Positions 56,770 through 64,000 of a stretch of DNA of 64,000 nt are shown here, in pieces. The stretch lies in contig OZ020267.1 in NCBI GenBank assembly GCA_963971225.1, forward strand, positions 5,208,001 through 5,272,000, written 5' to 3'. Every line of letters begins with the position of its first letter. The first letter of the stretch is position 1. Below the pieces are notes generated by a model, which saw only the letters and a program-made list of their open reading frames with translations, ran no database searches and was not told the DNA's origin. This DNA comes from Melieria omissa. Taxonomy: Eukaryota > Arthropoda > Insecta > Diptera > Ulidiidae. Position numbers and translations under genes: made by a program.

Positions 56770-58157
56770 TCGTTTTCGGTGAGCATGCGGTATCAAAACG
56801 GCGTCTATGCGCTAATTGTGACTTGCAGGGGGACTATGAGTCAGCCACTTCAACCAACCAGATCAGCCTTCTTCTGGATAAAGCAGGTCAGTTACATAGT
56901 GAGGTATATTTTCTTCATCCTCCTCGTCCAAACTGCTGCGACAAAAGTCGATCGAAAACAGCGCCATCCTTTTTGCGTGGGCGTCGATTAGGCAGTGACC
57001 CGTAAGAACACCGATCATTGTTCTGATCTGGGCTCTGTTTAATAAGAGGAGTTCTTTAGAAAGTTGAAGATTTAAGGTTGGCCAAAGTTAGCGCGCAAGG
57101 AGGCTTGTGTTGTCTTCAACCCGTCTTAAATTTGTATCGTGTATAGAGCTCGCATGGATACGAAGCTTAAAAGAGGGACTCCGAGCGTGGTCATCTCTTG
57201 GCGTAATTGCTCAGTAGTACCATGTCTTGCGAGCTCGTCCGCTCTAAAGTTCCCTGAAATATCCTTATGACTTTCGATCCATCCGTATATATATGGACAT
57301 CACTGCTGGCAGGGGGCACAACCAGCTCCCATTCGGCTCTAGATAACAACCTGATAGTCCTTATAAAAGGACAGGCTGGGGGCTGGGTGAGGTATGCCTT
57401 TGAAATAATTTAGAATGGAAGAGGTATGCCTTTGAAATAATTTAGAACGGAAGAGTGCCCATAACGTCCATCTCCCCATTGCGCGGAAGCTCGCATCCTG
57501 ATGGCAGCATTGGTGACCAATTGCCTACCTAGGATATCCAATGGGATTAGGTGCAGCATTAGTGGGAGCATTAGTGGGAGTAGTCCGCAGGACCCCACTT
57601 ATACATGACTCTGCGGACCTCTGAATTTTGGTAAGTATTTGCGAGTGAGACCTTTTGGCCAATGAAGGCGACCTGACTACTATCCCATATAACAAAAGAG
57701 GCTGAACAACGGCGGTATACAGCCAGTGTGCGATATAAGGTCCTGTACCCCATACTTTGCCTATCATCCGTTTACATGTATAAAGGGCAATACTGGCTTT
57801 CTTGGCTCTTTCCAGGACGTTGGGTTTCCAGTTGAGTTTCCTGTCTAACACCAGTCCCAGATGTTTAGCTGTATCAGAGAAATTCAGAGCGATGCCCTGC
57901 AGCCGCGAGGATCAATATCAGGTATTCTATGTTTATTTGTGAAGAGCACTAACTCTGTTTTATGTGGGTTGACGATAAGACCACAATCTATGGCCCAATT
58001 TGTTAGGATGTTCAAGCCAGGTTGCAACACATCCCTGATTATTGAACGAAATTTTCCGGAGACCACAATAGCAACCCCGCCTTCTCCCAGACCCATTAGC
58101 AATGTGTACACCGCCAAATTGCAAAGAAGAGGCGAAAAAAGTTAAATATATTAAGCG
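56770..58157 (-). pseudogene. LINE fragment: end of reverse transcriptase to C-terminal region
   Basis: On the minus strand from 58157 downward, sequence typical of the downstream part of a LINE reverse transcriptase appears: GLGEGGVAIVVSGKF, where the usual YADD box is lost; INPHKTE-type motif as VNPHKTELVLFT near 57960; LGLVLDRKLNWKPN near 57840; ALYTCKRMIGKVWG; LYTAVVQPLLLYGI near 57700. Then VHIYTDG of RNase H appears near 57290, followed directly by GNFRADELARHGTT, so the RNase H core is deleted. Many stops follow. A 32-bp tandem duplication lies at 57391-57453. The related 3' end meets the plus-strand fragment near 56760. Confidence 0.82.
57391..57453. repeat. Tandem duplication, 32-bp period, within LINE relic
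   Basis: GGTATGCCTTTGAAATAATT occurs at 57391 and 57423. Confidence 0.92.
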
Positions 58158-58167
58158 AATTAACTGC

Positions 58168-60575
58168 CTAACTTTGAGGAAACCTCTTTGCTAATATCTA
58201 CCAATTGAAATTTCGAATAGTTGTTTTTTTAATGTGCAGCCGGCAAGTTTTATTTTTGTTCACGGAAACGATGCTAACAGTGAATGACTCAAAACTAGCG
58301 ACTGTTACCATTAACATATTTACTGATTTGTTGATGATTTGTGATTTCGAATTGCGTTGAAGCTGCTGACCGTTGCTGTCCGCATTCGCTCTTCTTCGGA
58401 CTTGGCTTAGTTCTTGACGTCAATGTTTATTTGTTGCTTGTTGTTGTTTGCAAATTGAAATTCGGTTTTCTCATGCGCCATGTCGCCAATTCCAGAAGAC
58501 TGCTGCGGGCTCGGCCGTACATCCGCTTCTCCGTACCACCCGGCCGGTCAGCGGTTAGTTATTCACAACGAGTTGAACGCACGCTACAGTGAATTCAAAC
58601 AGGAAGAGGGAAGTAGTCTTTGTGCCGACTCTGAATTTATATGAGCACAGATGAAATTGTGTCAGCGTACAGGGTTGCACAACTAAATCGCATCATGGCC
58701 GCAGTGTAAGGTTTCGGAGCAGCCTAACCCTCGCCTAACCATTGCACTACATACAACAATAAATAATCACATTAAAGCAAAAGTGCATAAGAATGTGGTC
58801 GCAGGAGTGGGCACCAGTCATTCTGCCGCATAAGGCAAAGTTCAACTGAGTTTAGTGGCATTTCATTTCGAGAAGCCAACAACCACAACTACAACAAACG
58901 CAAACGCCAAAACGCCAGTTTAAACCGAAACAAAACAAGGAAGAGCAACCATTTTAAGATACATGCAAAAGCAAATCTCTGCCAACCGATCACAAACATT
59001 ATTCTAACGTTCATTTTCCAGCAACAAAAAAACACCGACGCGACGTTACATGACTTCAGCAATTGCTGAAGCAACGTTCAAGCTGTGGCTGCGGCCGAAG
59101 CTACGAGTAAAGCTGCTATTGCTCTTGTATTGAAATCGCCCACTTCCTTTTGGGCTACGGCAATGCCTCCGCCAAACGGCGACCGCCGCTGCGCCCCAGC
59201 ACTTCCACCTACCTGGCGCTGGCTGGCGCGAGGTGAAGAGCCTGCGCACGAGTATAAATCTCACAAACGGTTTCAAATTCAAAACGGCCAAAACCAAGAA
59301 GTCAAACCAACAAACAAAAAGGCTGTACCTCTGCTGAACTTGCTGTTGTTGTTGTTATTGTTGCTGTTGGTGGCGATGGCGATGGCGGCGGTGGTCGGTT
59401 GCTGGCAATGTTCAAGCTGTTGCTGGTACCAATATTTTAATGCTACTGCTATCATTTGGGACTATGCGAGTCGCTTCGTCTGTCTGTCCGTCCATCTGTC
59501 TGTCTGTCTGTTTGGCGCTTTGTCCATCTGACTGCCTGTGTATGTAGGCTTGTGCGCGTACGCGCTCGCAATAGAGTTACCAACTTTTAACTGAAAAAAA
59601 AGCATAAAAAACTCAACAGCCAAGAACACAAAAACAAAGAGGAAACTTTTTGTGCTACCTAACTTTTGTTATTTTCTATTTTTTTGTGCCTTTCGGAAAC
59701 ATACGAAAATCAGAACCAGTTTTTGGCCAAAACGAAGAAGTGGGAAGCAGCGGGAATGGCGCGCTGTGCGGCGCGACCAGCCAGTCGACGCACATATCTA
59801 CCAGCGGCTATGTATGTAAGTGTACTTGTTGCGATGCCAGTACTCGTACTTGGGGTTTGGGAGCACCAACGGCCAACAGCCAACGCTTGGTTTGAGTTGA
59901 TTTGGCCAAGAACACAGGCGACTAAAGGGGCGGGGGCACTGATCGGCAGTCAACACGTAGGAATGCAAGTGAAGCATTCACATGCAACACTAAAGTACAG
60001 TATATATGTATGTACATAAGTACGTTTGTACACCTTTCATTATTCATGCACAGATCTGTTCTGCGCCGATCGGTAGGTGTTGAGAAGCACAACAATTATT
60101 TTCCCTATGGCCACAAATGCGAAGAATTACGGTGCAACTTTTCAGAGCACCCACTCAACAATAGACGACTCGGCCATACAATTGGCTACAAAAGTGCGTC
60201 AATTCGGTTTTGACCAAAACTTCTGTTGGCTGAACGTTTTAAAACCGCTGTGAAGATCGTCGAGATGAGGAGCGCTTCAATAGAGCAGACAAGTAATGAA
60301 ATTATGAACACAATTCGACACCGGTTCAGGTATGTTGTGATGAACTTTCGGTGCGTTATCTTACTGCGATCTGATTGCTAGTAGTCAATCTTACGAGAAA
60401 ACTTTCTACTGCTAATATTATAAATATTTTATTGTATACGCTAACTTTGCCAGCAAAAATTGTTCAGTATAACAGGGAATACTATTTTATAGAGAACATA
60501 AGCAATGAGCAAAAAAATGTATATACAGATCGGCATTTCTGCCTATTACTATGTGAGTTTCTAGATGAACTGAAC
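58168..60575. other. Non-coding DNA, GC-rich in the centre
   Basis: Frames of up to 148 codons at 59085-59531 start from non-ATG codons and run through a TTG-repeat that gives poly-Leu. I regard them as chance. A CTGT-type tract lies near 59480-59510. Composition again resembles regulatory or 5' UTR DNA. Confidence 0.35.
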
Positions 60576-60836
60576 TACAGTACCGTCCAAAAAGAAATCA
60601 CAATTAATTTTTTGTCCCATAATTTGGCTCAAAATGGATTTACAGGTTTCTTTATTTTTGTGTGGTAGCATACATCTTTTACATACGTTGTGAAAAAATT
60701 TTGGCAGAAATAGCATGGTTCCAACTATTTAAACATAAGTGAAATTCATTTTTAGAAAACAAGTGAAGTCAAAAATTTATATAATGTAGTCAAAGTTGCA
60801 TAATATTTCGATAAAAACTGTATGAAAAATCAATGA

Positions 60837-61817
60837 TCAACAAAAGAAGGATAAGTATTTTGTTGCGAAACCCTTGGCGTCGATAATAGACTGACATCTT
60901 TGTGGCATGAACTCGAGAATCCAGTCAATATAATTTGGATCGATTGTAACCCATTCTTCGGACAGCTGAGCGAATTTTTCCGCTATATTTTCCAGCTCAT
61001 CCCAGACGTGCTCGATTATGTTCAAGACAAGAGATTGGCTTGGCCATTCCAAGCGCTGAACTCCTCGACGATGGAACCATGTCTGTACATTCTTTGAGTT
61101 ATGCTTTGCGTCATTATCGTCTTGAAAAATGAACGACCGACCATGAACTCGTTTTGCAAAAGGTAGCATGGTAGTCTCTAGGATATTTATGTACACATGT
61201 CTATCCCTAATACCCTAAATATGGTACAGAGGCCCCAAGCTACGACCAGATAAGCACCCCCACACCTTACAAGATCTACCACCGTGCTTAAGGTTGGAAG
61301 TTGGTATTTGGAGTTGAATCTTGTGTTTGCAGGACGTCGACCCCTTTTATTCCGTCAGTTCCAAATAGAACAAACTTTCACCCCTCCAAATAACGTCTTT
61401 CCACTGCAATTGACTGCAGTTTATTTGTTCGCGTGCCCACTGCACTCTGGCTTTTCTATTTTTCTCCGAAATATATGGTGTCTTCACGGGTCGTCTGCCA
61501 AACAGTCTCACAAATCGTAGTCGACACTTTATAGCCAATCGATGGATTTGTGTCGGTCGGAGACGGATGGATTTGTGTCTCCGTTAGAATTTGACGAGCT
61601 GTAAGGCGGGGATCTGGATACGCGCAAAATGTTACGATCAAAATGTCTTGGCACCTCCACGTAGCTTATTTCTTTTTAAAACTTTCGTAATGGCTGAAGA
61701 ACTAACGCGGAACTGCTCCGTCAGCTGGCTGTGAGTACGCCCTTGTTTACGCCCTTCGGCAATTGCTTCTTACTCTTTTTCGTTGAGGGATCGAGATCCA
61801 TATGATCTTCCCATCAT
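60837..61817 (-). pseudogene. Tc1-like DD34E transposase, broken
   Basis: The minus strand from ATG 61817 reads MMGRSYGSRSLNEKE then a stop, EAIAEGRKQGRTHSQLTEQF and VSSSAITKVLKRNK (HTH), and RFVRLFGRRPVKTPYISEKN with a linker and second HTH. It continues as VIWRGESLFYL, where the first catalytic D of the usual SDE motif is G, then IFQDDNDAKHNSKN with the second D, and LNIIEHVWDELEN with the E. I count 34 residues between D2 and E. Stops and frameshifts lie between the HTH and catalytic parts and again near 61200. The missing first D alone would inactivate it. Confidence 0.88.
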
Positions 61818-62015
61818 GCCACAAAAATGTCCACATTTTAGTATAAGAAATAACTAAAATATTGACCTTTTACTGCAAATGTATAAAAATTTAGTTTTTG
61901 AAAAAACACTAAAAGCCGCTGAATTCACAAGACATGAACACATACCATATAAATCATAAACTACACCTACTAAGACATATTTTACAAACTTATAAAATTT
62001 GCCTACTTGTTTTAA

Positions 62016-62645
62016 CCCTTTGCAGCACGGTGGGAAGACGTATATCCCACCTAGAATACTACCACTTATCTTGAAAAGTTTTTAACAGATTGATACAAAA
62101 ATTGGTGTCCAGGGGTTTTCGGGGTCGCTGATCACGAATTTATTATCAGATTACCAAAATTCAAAATGGCGGATCCAATATGGCGGACCGAATTAGTGAA
62201 ACTTATTCACATCTGTATGAAAATTGGTATACGGAGGTTTTCGAGGTTGCTGATTACGAATTTGATATCAGATTACCGAAATTCAAAATGGCGGATCCAA
62301 TATGGCGGACCGAATTAGTGAAACTTATTCACATCTGTATGAAAATTGGTATACGGAGGTTTTCGGTTTTTTCACTAATTCTGTCGGCCATATTGGATCC
62401 GCTATTTTGAATTTCGGTAATCTGATATCAAATTCGTAATCAGCAACCTCGAAAACCTCCGTATACCAATTTTCATACAGATGTGAATAAGTTTCACTAA
62501 TTCGGTCCGCCATATTGGATCCGCCATATTGGATTGCTGAATTTCAAAAATTTGATTACATATTCGTGATCAGCGACCCCGAAAACCCCCAGGGCGACTA
62601 TTTTCATTGAAAAAAAGTTATCTGAAAAATGTATGCTTCAAAGGG
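62016..62645. repeat. Fold-back TTAA element, 630 bp
   Basis: TTAA at 62012-62015 and 62646-62649, ends CCCTTTGCAGC and CTTCAAAGGG. The interior has two direct copies of an about 121-bp unit (starting near 62159 and 62280) followed by inverted copies at 62365-62595, forming a long palindrome. Each unit carries AAAATGGCGG and AATATGGCGG. No gene. It interrupts the Tc1-like element outside its transposase gene. Confidence 0.85.
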
Positions 62646-62886
62646 TTAACACAATTCTCATAAAGTGTAATTGTGGTTTCTTTTTGGACGGTACTGTATA
62701 TAGATATGGAAATTTAGAGGAATTTGGTATCTTCTACTTTTGTGAGATTTTCCGTTGTCGCCGAATTCCCGCGTTTTATCGGCGTGGACTTTGTGCTGAA
62801 AGGTCCATAACATATTTTAACACTTCGTTCAATAATGTGTGTGACTAACTAATTAAAACACATTTTTTGGCCAAAATTCGTTTTTA

Positions 62887-63640
62887 TTCATCAACATTAT
62901 CCCCTTTTAGGGAGATACAATCATTCCAACGCTTTTCCAATCTTTCGATACCGCCTTTGTAGAACGATTTTTCTTTGCCTTCAAAATAGGCGTTAGTTTC
63001 GGCGATTACTTCATCATTTGAGCCAAATCTCTTACCACGGAGCATCTTTTTGAGGTCTGCGAAGAGCCAGTAGTCGCTGGGGGCCAGATCTGGAGAATAC
63101 GGGGGATGAGGAAGCAATTCGAAGCCCAATTCATGCATTTTTGCCATCGTTTTCATCGACTTGTGACACGGTGCATTGTCTTGGTGAAACAACACTTTTT
63201 TCTTCTTCATATGGGGCCGCTTAATCGCGATTTCTTCTTTCAAACGTTCCAACAACGCTATATAATAGTCGCTATTGATTGTTTTCCCTTTCTCAAGATA
63301 GTCGATGAATATTATTCCGTGCACATCCCAAAATACTGACGCCATAACCTTGCCAGCCGATGTTTGTGCCTTTGGACGCTTTGGGCGGCTTTCACCGGTT
63401 GCATGCCACTCAGCAGACTACCGATTTGACTCTGGAGTGGATCCATGTTTCATCCATTGTGATGTACCGACGTAAAAGCTCCGACTTGTTGCGCGTAAAC
63501 ATGTCCAAACAGCTCTTTGAATCATCGATTCGTTGTTGTTTTTGCTCCGGTGTGAGCAAACGCGGCACCCATTTCGAAAACACCTTTTTCATAACCAAAT
63601 GTTCGTGTATTATGGTGTGTACACTAGCAGAAGGGTCCAC
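62887..63640 (-). pseudogene. DD34D mariner transposase, 5' truncated
   Basis: On the minus strand it reads MKKVFSKWVPRLLTPEQKQQ, RRYITMDETWIH with the first catalytic D near 63440, and a frameshift near 63410-63420. Then follow KVMASVFWDVHGIIFIDYLE, VLFHQDNAPCHKS with the second D, SPDLAPSDYWLF with the third, and a terminal KRWNDCISLKGDNVDE before the stop. D2 to D3 spacing is 34. The N-terminal third is missing where the sequence meets LINE reverse transcriptase near 63640. The Q-D-N-A-P-C-H box and IIFIDYLEKGKTI resemble the cecropia-type group, stated with caution. No inverted repeat pair was found. Confidence 0.87.
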
Positions 63641-63642
63641 TC

Positions 63643-64000
63643 TAACCTAGGCCTGTGCTCAGTGAGGAAACTTACTACAAGGGGCACACCACAAGGGGGT
63701 GTTCTTTCGCCTCTGCTGTGGCTGCTTGTAGTAAATAGCATCCTCGAGATCTTCGAAACCAGGAGGCTACGAGTAGTAGCATATGCAGACGACGTCACTA
63801 TCCTGATCCCTGGAAAATTCCTGTCCACAATCAGTGATCTCATGGAGTCTGCTCTAAAGGAACTTTCCAGGTGGGCAGAGCTTAACGGTCTAGGGGTTAA
63901 TCCCTCTAAGACTGTTTTGGTACTGTTCACCCGGAAATACAAAATACCGAAGTTTGAGCTGCCTAAACTTGGCGGCACTACTCTCACCCTATCACCCGAG
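63643..64000 (+). pseudogene. LINE reverse transcriptase fragment at window edge
   Basis: The plus strand reads RKLTTRGTPQGGVLSPLLWL near 63665-63725, the RT box preceding the active site. VVAYADDVTILIPGKF follows near 63775-63820 with the catalytic Asp pair, and GVNPSKTVLVLFTRKYKIP near 63892-63945. The frame stays open to the right edge, so it may be better preserved beyond it. The 5' part is absent and replaced by the truncated mariner. Domain style matches the I/R1/LOA-like LINEs elsewhere in the window. Confidence 0.85.

Larger units (their letters stand above)
60578..62696 (-). mobile_element. Tc1-like DD34E element interrupted by a fold-back element
   Basis: Inverted repeats at both ends read CAGTACCGTCCAAAAAGAAA, with TA at 60576-60577 and 62697-62698. 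Removing the 630-bp TTAA element at 62016-62645 leaves about 1.5 kb, the usual Tc1-like size. The transposase is on the minus strand. Confidence 0.9.

Noticed and set aside
59085..59531. 148-codon protein with a poly-Leu segment
   Set aside because: No ATG in a sensible place. The Leu run is a translated TTG microsatellite, so it is not a signal peptide or membrane helix.
1..64000. CRISPR array, operon or bacterial features
   Set aside because: No regularly spaced short repeats, ribosome binding sites or dense gene packing. All evidence is eukaryotic.

Overview
This is an animal nuclear DNA window, almost certainly from a higher dipteran fly. A tephritid-like genome is my best guess, from the mix of mariner DD41D, Mos1-type mariner, DD37E, Transib-like, piggyBac-like and hAT elements and the CAACAACAA/GTTGTTGTT-rich single-copy DNA. 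That assignment is inference and no species marker is visible. No complete host gene lies here. The window reads as intronic and intergenic DNA of one or more long genes, heavily loaded with decayed transposable elements. Most open frames are either transposase or reverse-transcriptase remnants or chance frames. Few contain an ATG start that matters.

Left third (1-24 kb): a DD41D mariner (984-2289) sits in an older mariner relic. A possible minus-strand host exon is at 3391-3467 and a possible plus-strand exon at 5434-5514. The RNase H end of a LINE (6230-7490) is split by a solo LTR (6546-6962). A Transib-like non-autonomous element (10670-11576) has an RSS-like end pair. A Mos1-type mariner follows (15873-17113), then another LINE 3' end (18030-19300) and a tRNA-derived SINE (21967-22349).

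Middle (24-50 kb): a nested stack at 24471-27818 consists of a piggyBac-like element holding a solo LTR and a Tc1-like element, which itself holds another solo LTR and a CCTAA-tailed retroposon. Next come an internally deleted Tc1-like element (29096-29998), a piggyBac MITE (30098-30334), a LINE fragment (30608-31400), a possible host first coding exon on the minus strand (33145-33203), and a hAT-like element (34476-36043) with a 65-bp hairpin. A cluster of three terminal-inverted-repeat elements (38290-40408) includes the second Transib-like copy. It is followed by a 718-bp TTAA element, a DD37E element (43443-44734), a deleted DD41D copy (48430-49308) and a second 237-bp piggyBac MITE (49492-49728).

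Right end (50-64 kb): mostly unique-looking GC-richer and microsatellite-rich DNA, a tail-to-tail LINE pair (55956-58157), a Tc1-like DD34E element (60578-62696) interrupted by a 630-bp fold-back TTAA element, a truncated mariner (62887-63640), and a LINE reverse transcriptase that runs off the edge.

The strongest observation is the pair of Transib-like elements. Both start with the V(D)J heptamer CACAGTG at each end, carry an ACAAAA nonamer-like block 13 bp from one heptamer and 23 bp from the other, and have exact 5-bp target duplications.
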